Assembly (NCBI GenBank): GCA_003508835.1
Contig: PUFA01000034.1
Location: forward strand, 5,296,501 to 5,360,500
DNA length: 64,000 bases
Source of the DNA: Eonycteris spelaea
Lineage: Eukaryota; Chordata; Mammalia; Chiroptera; Pteropodidae
Direction: 5' to 3'
The position numbers and the translations under genes were made by a program. Within the stretch, counting starts at the first letter, position 1; every line of letters begins with the position of its first letter. The notes beneath the pieces were generated by a model. It was not told the origin of the DNA and ran no database searches. It worked only from the letters and a program-made list of their open reading frames with translations. Positions 34,420 to 47,010 of this stretch are shown here, piece after piece.

Positions 34420-35110
34420 AATTTCATAATTTCAAGTATGCTATACGCATACAATCACGCAAAAATGCAATTGTTAGAAATGCTTTTTTGCAGTTAACAT
34501 AATTCTCTGGGATTCATCCTGATTGTTGCCTGATTGACAGTTTGTTCTTTTTTGAGTAATATTCCATGGTATGGAGTTTGTTTAACCATTCACCCATTAA
34601 AGGATGTGTGTGTTGTTACTAGTTTTTGATTACTATGAATAAAGTTGTTATAAACATTCAAGTAAAACTTATGGGAATACAAGTCTTCATTTCACTGAGA
34701 TAAATACTCAGAAGTTAAATTGCGGGTCACGTGGCTCTAACATGTTTAGTTTTTTAAGAAACTGCCCAAATGCTTCCAGAGTGACTTGTACATTTCACAT
34801 TCCCACCAGTAATGGATTGGTGATGAGACACTCATTTTCTCAACATCCTCACCAGCACTTGGTCTTGTCATTATTTTTACTTTAGTCGTTGTGATAGGCG
34901 TGGAGTGAAAGGGTCTTTCTCAAGAGTGAAAGTTTTTAAATTTAACGAAGTTTAATTTATCAAATATTTCTTTTACAATTGTGCTTTTGTTGTCAAGTGT
35001 AAGAATTTCTGCCTAGCCTCTGGATCCCAAAGATTTGCTCCTGAGTTTTGTACTGAAAGTGTTATTGTTTTATATTTTATATTTCAGTATGAGATTTGGT
35101 CAAGGTCCGT
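34420..35110 (-). mobile_element. Antisense L1M fragment, ORF2 3' end
   Basis: Complement of L1: 'gagtaatattccatggtatg', 'aaccattcacccattaaagg', 'ttactatgaataaagttgtt', 'cacattcccaccagtaatgg', 'caacatcctcaccagcactt', then 'cagcacttggtcttgtca' and onward to 'tgctcctgagttttgtact'. It is more diverged than the 5.8 kb copy, and no protein can be read. Confidence 0.8.
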
Positions 35111-35211
35111 TTTTAAAATTGTGTTGGTTAATGAAAAGGCTCAAGTCAACAGCATCCTCCCTTAACAGTCATTTCCTACTATCGATATCTTTCTTCTTAA
35201 AACTATTATTT

Positions 35212-35259
35212 TATGTATGTATGTATGTATGTATGTATGTATGTATGTATGTATGTATT
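35212..35259 (+). repeat. (ATGT)n microsatellite
   Basis: About twelve uninterrupted tetranucleotide units, likely length-variable. An 80-codon frame crossing it (35035-35277) is explained by the repeat. Confidence 0.95.
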
Positions 35260-35261
35260 TG

Positions 35262-35610
35262 CTCAGGGAGATACTGAAGCAGACGCCTCAGGGAGTTTGG
35301 TGACAGCCCTTCCTTCCAGGGCCTGGGTCCTGGCCTCTAATGGATGACAGCTGTCACCGGTTTTGAGATCTCTATGTGCACACAAGCTGAGCAAAATGAG
35401 TTAGAGGAAGAATTGCGAGAATTAAAAACGGGAAAGTCCAGGGAAAGGGGACATAGTTGGGAGAACAAAGACCATTGTGACATGGTAGAAGACAAACAAA
35501 AATGAAATCAAGGGAGGCAGCCAAAGAAAGGAATGGTGAGAGACCCTTGGGAATAGGGGAGCATCGGCAGGGGACCACCGTGAATGAGGGGAAGTGTGTG
35601 TGAACGATTC
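35262..35610. other. Unique sequence upstream of CpG island
   Basis: Purine-rich plus strand (for example 'ggaagaattgcgagaat'), possibly the outer promoter region. No element was recognised. Confidence 0.45.
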
Positions 35611-35639
35611 GGGGCTCAGACTGCTGTACCCAAGAGAGA

Positions 35640-37230
35640 AAGAGAGGGGAAGGGGCCCGACGGCGGGGCGGGGAAGGAGAAATTCCGTGGGAGTCACCCA
35701 TGCTGGGCACGGGGAGTGGCAGGGAAGGCTCAGAAGGAGCCTGTGGCGACTGAGGCTGGGGCTGCCGTGGAGGAGGGCGGGAGCTGGGCAGAAGAGCTGG
35801 AGCCTTGGCCAGGCCTTCTTGCCAGATTAGAAGGGGCGACGGGGAGGGACCTTCCAGAGGCTGCAGCGCGCGCGGCGCTTCCGGCCGGGGAGGAGCGCGT
35901 CTCCGACCGCCCAGCGCTGTCCCAGCCCGCGCGCCTCTGACCCCGCGCGCGCCGGTCCCCGCGCTCTGGGAGCTGGGTCCTCACGCCGCGGAGTCCCCGT
36001 CCGTCGCCCCACTTGCCGCCTTGCTTCTCTGCGCGCCCATCCGCAATGGATGGCACCTCCCTGCTTTCGGTGCCAAGGTAAGACCCGCTTCCCCCTACAG
36101 CCGACCGATGCCCCTCGAACTCCGCTCTCCGCTCCCGGGTCGCTCACGAACTTGCCGTGCGGGCGCGGGAGGAGACCCGACCCCCGCGGACGGGACCGAG
36201 AAGGAGACGGAAGACTGCACTTGGAATAGGTCCATCGCCAGCTGTGCCAGGTCGCTTAGGAGACCGTGGTGCCTGTCAACTGCCCCGCAGGGCGCGAGCG
36301 GCACGGGTCGGGGACCGCGCGGCCGCCTCCGGGGCCGGGCACTGGGGTCCGCTCTGCTGCGCGCAGCCGGGAGCCCGGCTGTCCCTGGAGGTTTCGCGCC
36401 TGGTGGGGCGGCGGCTTCCAAGGTAGGGACGAAAAGGAGCGAGCGGGACTGGCGTGAAGTACCCGCCCCGCTCTCCTCCATCTTGACCTGGGCGAGTGTC
36501 GGAGGTTGCTGGGGTGGAGACGGGATGGGAGATCGCCTCTAGTCCCCCCACCAACACCTAGACTGCGCCCGACCGTGACCCGGGAGGGAAAACACTCGGC
36601 CGGCCCCAGTCCCGCCCGCCCCAGCCGTCCCCACACCCGCGCCAGACTGCGAGCCCCCCGGAACGCCTGGGGCCGCGCGCGTCCCCTGACTCCACCCAGC
36701 CGAGGGTCCCTGCGCCGGGAAGGTCAGGACGCCACCTTAGGCGCTGCCAGGTGCGAGCGACGTGTTTCCCCTGGTTCGCGTCTCCTCCTGTCTCTTTCTC
36801 TCCTTCTGCTCTTTCAGACTCGGTCCTTTGCGAATGTGAGAAACTGAGATTTGTCTATTTCTACCCACATAAACCTCAGGGGTAAATTGAGGTGGCGTTC
36901 CGCCAGCCGGGCAGGTGACTTCTGTGCTCTTTATACTGGGCGCGGAGCGGCCACACGGAGAGCAGAGGATGCCGCCGCTCGCAGGTCAAGGTGGCCCGCT
37001 GTCCCCCGCGCAGCCCCACCTCTCCTCTCCCAGGCGAGGGGCTGGGTGAGGATCATCTTGTCATCCTCATGCCCCCTTTTCCCCAGGCGAACGTCTAGGC
37101 GGCTTCCAGTCGAGAATGTCAGACACTGAGATAAACATTGTACCCGCGCGTTCTCAGAGAGCAGCAAACCCCAGCATCCGCGGGCTAGGGCGCACATGTA
37201 GCTCATGCTACATGGCCAAGGTGCCGCGGT
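35640..37230. promoter_or_regulatory. CpG island, probable gene promoter
   Basis: The only long GC- and CpG-dense block in the window, densest at 35860-36760, against AT-rich flanks poor in CpG. It has a GC box 'ggggcgggg' at 35665-35673 (the Sp1 type) and CpG-rich runs such as 'ccccgcgcgcgccggtcccc' at 35941. No TATA box is placed convincingly. Islands of this size in mammals normally mark the start of a housekeeping or developmental gene, or a lncRNA. Direction is uncertain, but a good plus-strand splice donor at 36077/36078 favours rightward transcription. The 245-codon open frame here follows from GC content. Confidence 0.8.
35940..36077 (+). other. Candidate first exon with ATG and splice donor
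   Basis: The exon end 'gtgccaag' meets the donor 'gtaagacc' at 36078, close to the GTAAGA consensus. An ATG at 36046 in a good context (G at -3 and G at +4, 'gcaatgg') starts a short reading, MDGTSLLSVP, that continues open into the donor. I do not recognise this N-terminus. Joining it to the nearest strong acceptor ('ctgctctttcag' ending at 36817) gives a stop after seven more codons, so either the true second exon is further away or the transcript is non-coding. The 5' boundary is a guess inside the island. A second weaker donor, 'ccaag/gtaggg', lies near 36421. Confidence 0.35.
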
Positions 37231-38960
37231 GAGGGTGGCAGTGGAGTGGAGGTGGCCCAGGAGGATGGAGACTGCTTTTGAAACGGGTTGAAGGCTGCCA
37301 TCTAGAGACCTGAAGTGTTTATATTCTGTAATGTCATAGAGCGTTCTCCACAGGCATTTCCTCTTTAAGCGTCCCTGGCTGTGGATAGCAAAGGGATCTG
37401 AAAAGCCCCTCCGTGGTTTCTACTCTTGGCCCGAAGCAGTTCTCAAGCGACAAATCTCTTAACTCTAGGGCCAAACAAGGCCAGACCACAGCTAAGTCTA
37501 GCCATTCTTCCCTAATGCATGAAAAGGACAGTAAGAACCTCAGGAGGATTCTTTTCAACTTAAAAACAAACAAACAAACAAAAATAGTGCCACTGATTTT
37601 TAGATAAAAGTGTGAGGCGTTTTGAAAGTCAAACAAGCTGGGAGTTCACTGTCCACACCGTGAATTCTACTGCCTAAGGTCGTTGGAATTGAAACGGTGA
37701 AAGACGGGGTTCCAACATTCCAACAGAGACACTTTTGATAAGAGATGGCTTACTTTAAACCCAGTTTTAAAGATCAATACTGTCCTTCCTGTATTAGGAT
37801 TATATTCTTATTCAAAAGCTGGGACATTTTCCAAAATGTTAGAAATGCACATGTTAATAATATTTTAAAATTATTTCTGTCGTGGGACTGCGAAATGACC
37901 TTTTAGAGAGCAAACCAACTGCAATGAGGTTTTCTGTATCTTGTAGTAGCCTGTAAAAATGGGGAATATAGATTTTATGTCAGCTGAAGCCAATTAAACC
38001 TTTGAATATTGCTGTTTATTCAACAAGACATGGTACATTTCCAAAAATCAATGTAGTAATTTGGCTATTTTATTGACATTCTTATTCATATAAAAAATTC
38101 AGTTAACTCCCATAAATGAGTTAATATGAACTTCTATTTCATTAAATACAAAAGTAATTTCCTTTCTGTAATTTTAATTGGAAATCATAGGTATTGATAT
38201 GCACAAAAGTAAACTAGAATTTTAAAAAGGGTATGTAGAAATATATTAGTTGTACCATTTGTCACAAAACTTTGAAATATAAACAATTTATGGCTATGTA
38301 AGCTTTTCAAGAAAATGGCAATGATCGGGAAAAATCATTATCAATCAAGATTTATGTTGTCTAAATTTGAAATGAAATAAAATTAAGTTGGTGATTATAA
38401 ACCACTGTTATTCTTAAGAATTATAAAGCAATTTAAGATATTCTGTTTCACACTTAGACTAAGAAAACAAAATGATTTAGTAACATGTTAAGTTAATTAC
38501 AGAATTTTGGGTATGTGCTGGCTTTTAGATTTTAAAATTTTCAATGACTAAAGATATAAATTACTGAAATTATAATCAAACAATGTTCGGTGAAGATTAA
38601 TTTCAAAAATTTATGTGATTCACATACTTGAAGCATGGATTTTAAAAAAAGGAATTATTGATGGTTCTTTGAGTTATTATATTACCTTACCTCTGTGAAA
38701 GCATCAATTTGTTTTTACTTTGAATATTTTCCTTTTAAAATGTACAGTATATTATGTGGGTTATATTATAGATTTCTGAAAATCACTGGTTATTAAAATT
38801 GGAAGGCAACTCTAATAAGGAAGTTGAGCTGTAGAGAGATGTTAGTTGCATGATAGAACCCAAGTGTTTTCTGGCTAGTATTCTAGGAAAAAACAACAAC
38901 AATAACAACAACAAAGACATTATTTTGATCTCGAAGTTTTGGTAGAGATTCTTTAGTCGT
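37231..38960. other. AT-rich unique sequence, possible first intron
   Basis: No repeat or exon recognised. The composition drops sharply to AT-rich after the island. It includes an (AAAC)n-like run near 37564 and an (AAC/AAT)n run near 38893. Confidence 0.45.
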
Positions 38961-38964
38961 CTAT

Positions 38965-39060
38965 TTTACAGGAAGTTTACTTGATTTGTCAAAGTCACAC
39001 AACTAGTTATTATAGAAATAAACAAGAACCCAGGGACTCTCATCCAGTGTGTGCTATTGC
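38965..39060 (-). repeat. MIR fragment, antisense (weak)
   Basis: 'gatttgtcaaagtcacacaa', 'ctagttattatagaaataaa' and 'aacccagggactctcatcca' match the complement of MIR, namely the 'aaggtcacacagctagtaag' and 'aacccaggcagtctg' parts. Confidence 0.55.
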
Positions 39061-39159
39061 TGTGGCATGCTGTGCCACAATCCAATAGTTACCCCTTACA
39101 GAAGAAAAGTTCATCCCACTTATATTGGTACCTAGTGTGTGTATAAGGCTTACTTTTTT

Positions 39160-39345
39160 ATCAAGTGTTATCCATATATTAAATTGTTTGATGATCACAT
39201 CCCTGTGAGTTAATTATTATGAATATAATCATCTCTACTTCCTAGATGAAAAATTTGAAGCAAAAGGAAATTAAATGAAGAAGATAACTAGATTTAAAAA
39301 CCCACACAGACGTATGTAGCAGAGCTAGGTCATCCACAAAGGTTT
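39160..39345 (-). repeat. MIR fragment, antisense
   Basis: Plus-strand blocks 'gatgatcacatccctgtgag', 'aatcatctctacttcctaga', 'tgaaaaatttgaagcaaaag' and 'gtagcagagctaggtcatcc' follow the complement of MIR. It lies close to the previous fragment, and the two may be separate insertions. Confidence 0.6.
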
Positions 39346-40990
39346 TCCGGCTTCAGGTTCAGTTTTCTTTATTGTATTTATTGCAAATCCACACACTATT
39401 TCAAATGGGTAGGTATGGGTGGTGTGGAGGAGAGATTCTGGTGCACAGTTTGGACAAACACTGACATCATTAGAACACGTGGGGATAGCCTAAAAGCAAG
39501 ATCATTTTTTGAAGCCTACAAGAGCTGAAAATACCATTTTTGCAAACAGAAATAATTTGTCACTCTCACCATATTTAAGCCTGAATTTGAAGTTTAAGAA
39601 AGAGGACTTATTTCCTACATCCCTTGCATTTGTTTATATTACATGATTTTATTCTTTTTGTTGTATTTGGCTTGCTGGATTCTATTATAATAATAAGGTT
39701 TTTATATGGCACTTGGAATGAGAAAATCCTTAAAGATGAACTTTTGAAAGATTAAAGTATTTTGATTAGATTCAAAACCTTAGTTTACCTAGCAACATTT
39801 CACTAAAGCTCACCAAATCTCAAGGGTTTTGTCCCTAAGAATGTTAATTCTGGCAAAAACCAACTGGATTGTTGTTTAACAGAGTAAACTACCTAATATT
39901 GTAAAGTAGACTAAGGTCTTCCATCAATAAGTTTTTATTGAAAGGTTATCTCTTTTCAAATTTATAAGGAAGGAGAAATTTAAGAGTCCATTGAAATTCC
40001 TGTGTCCTGTTTATCAAAAACTCAGAAAAGATTAATGCAGCACTCCTAACCAATTGAAGGTCAGGGACAAATATCAGATACTGTCTGAAGGGTAAATTTA
40101 AGATCATTCTCTGTCTTGAAATGCATGTTCTCTTTAAGACCAAAGCTGACATGGCCGCATCCCTCCAGTTCGTAATTCTCGGAAATACTGCCCTAGAGGT
40201 GCTATTTCCTATAGAGAAAGAACAGAATTAGGACTCTGAGATACCACATTGCTGAATGGCAATAGGTACCTGCAGAAGTGAATCTCTGAAGGCGATTCCC
40301 ATGTAAACGACATTCTGCAAAGTCTTGGAGCCCACGTTGATGCTACATTTCACACACTGACACTTTTCAGGACCCTTGATCTGCATCCACATGATTCCTT
40401 TACAAAATATGTATCTGCTACCAAATAATCAATTTGTAAATGAGCTGTTAGAACTCATCTTAGTCACGGGGACTGCCTTTGTCTAGTACTATTCATTTTA
40501 ATGAAGTTTGACTCTGTGTGTGAGAATTACAGCTGCAGAGACTTGTCAGGAGGGGAAGAGGAAAAAGTGATACCTTTGATACTGGAGACCGACGTTTAAC
40601 TCTGTTCTGAAACGAATGTGAGTGACTGCCTAGGCGGACTGCCTGGGCGAGTTGTTTGACCTGTCACTCCTCTGTCTCCTTCTGGAAATAATGCCACATA
40701 TCTTGCATATACTGACCTTCCAAGTCCTTTAACTTCCAGTCTTCTGTAATGCCATGGCCTTTATTATAGCAGTGACCCTCAGTTGGACACGATATGAACA
40801 TCTCATTCTCTTGAAAGACATGGTGAAATCAAAACATTTAAAAGACTTGAAGCAAAACCCATCCAACAGTAAGCCCAGTTCAGAAAGTGGGTTGGTTTGT
40901 TTTTAATGACCCATCTCTTCTCCGTTCCTTTCCTCCCATAGGTAGAACTCATAGTGCTCAGAGAAGATGTAATAAAAGCTCGCTCTTTTC
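39346..40990. other. Unique sequence
   Basis: No exon recognised. Positions 40600-40760 faintly recall a MIR ('gcctgggcgagttgtttgac'), too weak to annotate. Confidence 0.45.
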
Positions 40991-40994
40991 TAAA

Positions 40995-41215
40995 GAATAT
41001 AGTACAGTGATTAAGATCCTAGTTCTACCAATTAGTGCTTATTGGTTATCTACCCGGGAGCAAAATGCTTACCCGCTTGCTGACTTATTCTTGTCTCCTA
41101 CAAAACGTGAACAATAAGAGCAATTTAAACACTTAAAATGTTGTTGGGAGTAAGAATTGAGATAACTTATGTTAAATACAAGGAGCGGTGAACCTTTAGC
41201 TATTATTGCCTGTCA
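40995..41215 (+). repeat. MIR SINE remnant
   Basis: Sense MIR with a readable tRNA-like start: 'aatatagtacagtgattaag', 'gatcctagttctaccaatta', 'ttggttatctacccgggagc', 'tcctacaaaacgtgaacaat', 'gggagtaagaattgagataa' and 'ttagctattattgcctg'. It is almost full length. Confidence 0.75.
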
Positions 41216-41239
41216 TACTCAATAAACTCTGAATATTAC

Positions 41240-42900
41240 TTTTGTGATAGGTTTTTAAAATCAAAGCCCGCCTATCTCAGACACGAAGTCTGCTTTATCC
41301 AATATTAGCATGGCTATTCCAACTTTCTTTTGGTTTACCTTTTCCATCCTTTTTGCTTTTAATCCGCCTGAGTCTTCACATTTCAAGTTGTTTCTTATAC
41401 ACAGGATGTTCTGTCTTGCTTTTTTATATCTCACTTGACAATCTACTTCTTATCACAAGAGTGTTTAGATCACTCACACTTATTATGATTCCAAAAGTCT
41501 GGATTAAAATTTGTCCACAAACTAGCTATTTCCTATTTGTGCTATCTGTTCTTTGTTCCATTCTGCCTTCCTTTGTGATACTTGAGAATTTTTAAATGAT
41601 TCCATTTAATCTCTATTAATGAATTATTTATACTTTTTCTAAAAATTTTTAGTTTCCCTAGAGTTTAAAATATATATCTTTCATTAATCTTTGTCTACCT
41701 TCAAATCATAATATATTATTTTACATGCACTGTAAGGTTCTTACAAATATATATTTAATTTCTCTTCTCTTGTCCTTCATACTGTTGTTGCTATACAGTC
41801 TATTTTTATGTGTGCTATAAACATTATTTATTACTGCTGTGTTTACTTTAAACAGTCAAATATTTTATTGTAAATAAGACTTATAAATAAGAAAAAAATT
41901 ATTTGCCCTCATTTATTCATTTTCTGATGTGTGTGTATGTGTGTAGAGCCAAGCTTCTGTTTGATATTGCGTTTCTTCTTTCCAAAGAACTTCCTTTAGC
42001 ATTTCTTGGAAGACAGGTCTGCTGGAAATGTATTCTCTCAGTTTTTATTTGTCTGAGAACATTTATTTTTCCTTTACTTTTTGAATCCTACTTTTTATGA
42101 ATATAGAGTTCTGGGTTGACCGAAATTTCTTTTCTTTCATTGTTTTTAAGATGTCATTCCTTCGTCTTTTGGCTCTTATGGTTTCTTCTAAGAAGCTGGT
42201 TTCATTCTTATCTTATTCATTTCTATGTCATGTGACTTTCCCCCTGCCTGCTTTGAAAATTTTTTTTTTTTTGTCTCTTGTTTAGAGCTGTTTGAATGTG
42301 ATGCGCCAAGGGGAGAGTGTGTGTATACATGTGTATTTATCCAGCTTGGTGTTCTCTAAGTTTCTTGGGTATGTGGTATGGTGTCTGTTACTAATACTGA
42401 AAACAAAAATTCATCCATGACCTTTAATATGTTGCCTACCCTGTTCTCATTCTCTCTTTTTCTTTTGGAATTCTGATTGTACATATATGAGAATACAGCT
42501 TTTGGATACACTCTTCTGTGTTTGTTTGTTTTTTTTTTCTATTTGATTTTTCTCCTTTTGTTTCCAGGTATGTAATTTGTATTGACTTGCCTTTTAAGTT
42601 AATTGATTTTTTTTCCTCAGCTGAGTTGATTCTACTGAAGAATTTGTCAAAGACATTCTTCATTTATTGAGAGTATTTTGCATTTCCACCATTTGATTTT
42701 TTTTTGATTGTTCTACCTCTTTGCAGAAATTACCCATGAAAGCTTGCTTGCTGTATACCTTTTCCATCAGAGCCATCCAAATAATTATTATTTTGTGTTC
42801 TTTGTCAGATACATCTGTGTCATAGTCGAGTCTAGTTATATTGGTTGCTTTGTCTCTTAAAATAGTTTTATTTTTCCTTGCCTTTTCACATGTCCTATAA
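41240..42900 (-). mobile_element. Antisense L1M/L1ME, ORF2 and upstream part
   Basis: Complement of L1 blocks: 'ttagcatggctattccaact', 'cttttggtttaccttttcca', later 'ttcctttagcatttcttgg', 'gacaggtctgctggaaatgt', 'agttctgggttgaccgaaat' and 'aagcttgcttgctgtata'. These belong to the 5' half of old L1ME/HAL1-like elements. Open frames at 41353-42285 are its antisense side. The exact subfamily, and whether this is one insertion or two, is unresolved. Confidence 0.7.
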
Positions 42901-42944
42901 TTTTTTTTTAATTAAAAGCTACACATCGTGTGTAGGGTAATCAA

Positions 42945-43100
42945 TTTTCCCTAAGTGGAAACTAGAAGCCAGTGCTCTTAGTTTATTCCAGTTATAAAGA
43001 TGAAGAAACTTAGGTTCAGAGAAGCCAAACGGTTTGTTCAAGGCCACTCCACTATGAATGATAGAGTCAGAACTTGAACCCTACTTTTCAAACTCTTAAA
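42945..43100 (-). repeat. MIR SINE remnant, antisense
   Basis: Complement of MIR: 'ttataaagatgaagaaactt', 'aggttcagagaagccaaacg', 'gtttgttcaaggccactcca', 'gagtcagaacttgaacccta'. Well preserved around the core. Confidence 0.8.
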
Positions 43101-43104
43101 TCTT

Positions 43105-43648
43105 GTTTTGTCTGATTACATCACTGTTCCTCTCTCTTTCTAGAGCATGTGCATTCCCACTCTGGAGGCCACCAAGGCTCGTATTTGTGCAACTCTACTT
43201 GATTTATTTCAGATACTTTTGACCTCCTATTCCGTGAACGTTACCGAAGCATATATAATGATGAGTGAGAAATGGTTCTTGCCCTGATGAGTTTAGTATG
43301 TAATTTCAACATGCCATTTTTTCCCTGAATGCCTTTTGATTCAATCTCTTTCAAAACATGGTCTTTGAATCAAAACCAGCTACAAAGACAGGTGGATGCT
43401 ATGAGAGATTTTTGACACAACCACAAGAAAGCAGTGGAAACCTAGTGGAAACATTTATTTTTGATAGAAAAGATCATATGATTTGAGAAAATTTCTCTGT
43501 AAAAAATAATAATATGCAGATCAATGTGCTTATTTTTACTACTTTCATTTAAATGCATATTACACGAGCAAATTATTTAAACAGTTATGAGTACATCTTA
43601 GAGTAGCTATGGTTTCAGAAGTACAAATTACTTCAAAAAAACATAAAG
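43105..43648. other. Unique sequence
   Basis: Nothing recognised. Confidence 0.5.
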
Positions 43649-43651
43649 ATA

Positions 43652-44128
43652 TTGTATTAATTTTCTATTTTGCTTTAACAAATTGCCACAAAATTAGTAG
43701 CTTAGAACAATACACATTTATTACCTTATGGTTCTGTATGGGTCTCATTGGAATAAAATCCAGATGTTGAGAGGGCTGCATTCTTTTCTGGAGGCTTTGC
43801 CAGGGGATCTCTGTCTTGCCTTTTCCCACTTCCTTACCTCATGACACTCTTCCTCCATGTTCAAAGCCAGCGAAGCCTTCTTACATCTCATCTCTTTGAC
43901 TTCTGATCTCTTTTACTGCCTCCCTCTTCCATTTTGAACTCTGTTGACTGCGTTGGATCTATTCAGATAATCCAGAATAATCTTCCTATATTGAGGTCAG
44001 CTGAGTAATAACTTTAATTTCGTCTTGCACCTTGATTCTGCTTCGCCATATAACATAACATCATATTCACAGGTTCTGGAGATTTAAACATGGACATCTT
44101 TGAGGGGCCATTATTCTGCCTACCACAG
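43652..44128 (-). mobile_element. MLT1-type MaLR solo LTR, antisense
   Basis: The plus strand starts 'tattaattttctattttgct' and 'taacaaattgccacaaaatt', continues 'gtagcttagaacaatacaca', 'ctggaggctttgccagggga' and 'tcttccatattgaggtc'-like sequence, and closes with 'cattattctgcctaccaca'. This is the reverse complement of the LTR type seen at 8734-9186. Solo LTRs arise by recombination between the two LTRs of one provirus. No internal region is present. Confidence 0.75.
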
Positions 44129-44399
44129 CATGGCTCTCAAATAGCACTTGAGATTCTACTAGGAGTATGTTCTCTCTTTCTCCCTTCTGTCACCCTCCCT
44201 CCTTCTGCCTTAAATAAAGGGAAGAGTGACAAGACTATTCCTCCACTGCAATATGTTACACTTTCAGTGTAGCTGAGCTGAAACGACTACCTGATTCCTG
44301 AAGCTCATTCAAGAGTATAAAGCCATCACAGAGTGGACCTGGAGACCCTACAGACTTCACTCTTCGACACATCTGTTTGTTGCAGTGGCCATTAGCGAG

Positions 44400-44785
44400 A
44401 GTCAGCAAATATTTTCAATCAAGCTTCTGAACATAGGGTAGGATTGCACTCGCTCATCTCCTTGATACAAGGCATGACCATGTGACCTGCTTAGGTCAAT
44501 GCAAAGTGTGCAGAAGGGGTGTGCATCTCTTCCAAATGAAATTTTTAAAGAGGCTATGTGCGCTTTGCTTCATTTCTCCTGCTGTCTACCATGGCGAATA
44601 ACAGATTTTACATAGTGGCTGCTCCATCGGCCTGAGTTTCATCATGAACACAACTGGAAGCAAGAGCCCTCAGCTAGTCCATGATGGACATGTAGTATGA
44701 GCAAGAAATAGATTTTCATGGTTTTAATCCTCTGGGATTTTGGAGTTGTCTGATACAACAGCACAACCCAGCCCATCGTACCTGA
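44400..44785 (+). mobile_element. Probable old MaLR LTR, sense
   Basis: It ends in 'ttttaatcctctgggatttt' and 'ggagttgtctgatacaacag', then 'cacaacccagcccatc', the pattern found at the 3' end of old MLT LTRs. The upstream half ('gaccatgtgacctgctt', 'tctcctgctgtctaccatgg') is consistent. The subfamily is uncertain. Confidence 0.5.
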
Positions 44786-44789
44786 CCCT

Positions 44790-47010
44790 GCTGCCTTTGA
44801 AGTTGAAACGGTAGATGGTCTGTCTGATAGGCTGTTGACTGGCTCATGAAGGTTTCCAAGGGACTGCACAGAATTCCCTTACTGCTGTCATCTTCCACCA
44901 GTGCCTCATCACTAACAGTATATTCCAGGATGTAGTGAGATGAGGATGGGGTTGGAGAAAGGGCGGTTGGAACTCACCCTGACCAGTCGTTGACGCGTTC
45001 GGGAAGCAGGCCCAGTGGACCAGCTCCAAGTAGCAGCAGTAAGCACTGCAGGCTGTGGTCTCTTCTCCAAGGCATGTGGAGTGTGAACTGGAACTCATGA
45101 TCATCCTAATAGCAGTTCGCACATTTCCATGTCACAGTCTCACACAGCTACTGCTATTTAGGGATATAATGGTGAATTAACTTACACAAATTCAATGCTT
45201 CATGCTCATTTTCTTTTTTTTTAATTTCTCTTGCTCATTAAAAATACCGTAAGCTATTTAACTTGAATACTGTGTTACATATTGTACATTTCTTTATAGT
45301 ACACACACACAAATAACCAAATAAGACTTTTTCAAAAAAATCCAACATGCCATAATTTATGAGCCTCTTAAGGGATTTTCAAAGGTCATTTTGACTTCAT
45401 ACCATTTTCAAGATAGGGAATGACATTAGACCTGAAACCTCACATTAGATGTTTTTAATGTTACACAGTGATTAGCAAAACTCTGATTTTGGTAGCATGT
45501 CAACACGAGAGGGGAAGATTCAGAATCAGTCAACAGGCAACACAACCGAGCAGACACTCTCTCCTGACACCTTGAAGATTCTGGCATAGAGAAGACAGAG
45601 TTCCTGCTTTCCTTGCATATGCCCTTAGGGCCAGTCGGGATTTTGTGGGAAAGGAGGCATGCTAGGAGTAGATATCCAGCACACACCGACTTTAGTTTTT
45701 CTTTTCATTTCCTGAGTAGCTACTTGAGAGAAGTCTCTTGAGAGAGAACCTAAGAATGAACCAAAGATCAGTTCTCTTATTCGATTCTCAGCAGCATTTG
45801 ACATGATTGACAGATGGCCCTCAGCTTCTTAAAACAATTTCTCCTAATGAGAATTGTACCCATAAAATATGGCTTTTGAAATCTCAAGTGCTTTGCATAA
45901 GTTAAACAACACACTTAATTGCCTTTTGTCTTAGAAACCTATAATTTTGAACATAATAAGAAAGTAGTAAGTGACATTTGATAGATTGTGTCTATAATAG
46001 ACTTATCTATTCATTTATAGTTTGAGTAACCCATTTAAGTTAAAGCATTTATCTGGGTAATTGAAACCAAAAATAAAATTAATATAAAAATAAATTAAAA
46101 ATCAAGAGAAATAATTTTTTAATATGTGAAATCTCAGCCTACACAATGTGCTGATTGATGATTTATTTACTCGGTACAACCTGACAATTTTTAATTTTTA
46201 CTGCTTTTTTCTCAATGATTCAACAGTGCATCAATATAACAATTAAAAAGATACATACACTTTTCTTGTGTAATTTTCAACAGGTCAGGGATCTAATTTG
46301 GCATTCTGCTAAACTATTCATCTTCCTCTTTTGCAATGGTGGAAAAATGTGGTGATTTCGTTGGCTCATGTCATTTAGCAAATGAGCCGCAGTTTTATTA
46401 TGTTAATCACTATAAAAAGAAGAGTCCAAAGAAGAAGTTCAATATCTAGAGAACATGTCATCCAGAGAAGCTGTCACTCCCACCTTAATTCTACTCAGCC
46501 CTTGTAGATCACAGATATTCTTCATGAAGGAAAAAGGGTGTGGTCGAAATAAGAATAATGACATGGATTTCTGCTGGGTCTGAGGTATTTTCCATATGAG
46601 AGGTAAGGGCTATTAAAGAAAGGGGCAGGAAAGGTGACGATCCATCCAAGCTTTAACCTTGAAGATTGTGTGGGACATGTGTGGATGTTGGAGAGTGGAG
46701 GGAAAGTATGGGGAGGGTTTACCCTTTTCCCTGAAAGGGGAGCGTGAAATCTGGTGACCTGAATGCCGTCTTCGTCATTTGAGGATAATTAGAACCTGGA
46801 AAGGGCACATAAAAGATGTTCACTACAAAGAGGACCAGATGTCATTAAATAGTGAACCAAATTAATACATTTGATTGGGACTTTATCTTTAAAATAATAA
46901 AATGCGTAAAACTTAGTTCATTTTATCGGTATTTTAAAAATAAAAAGTAAATATGTATTACATAATAAAAATAATGAACTAAGTGTTGATTGGATTGGTA
47001 AACCATAATT
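44790..47010. other. Unique sequence
   Basis: Minus-strand open frames at 44716-45122 and 45426-45686 show no domain I recognise. The sequence is AT-rich from 45130 on. No further repeat family is identified. Confidence 0.45.

Noticed and set aside
35805..36542. 245-codon open reading frame in the CpG island
   Set aside because: GC-rich DNA has few stops, so long frames appear on both strands and in several phases here. The translation is Arg/Pro/Gly/Ala-rich with no domain, and it crosses the better supported splice donor at 36078.
41353..42285. Hydrophobic open frames
   Set aside because: Antisense side of an L1M/L1ME fragment.
44716..45122. Minus-strand frames as a possible retrocopy
   Set aside because: Part overlaps the MaLR-like LTR. 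The remainder matches no protein I know and shows no poly(A) end.
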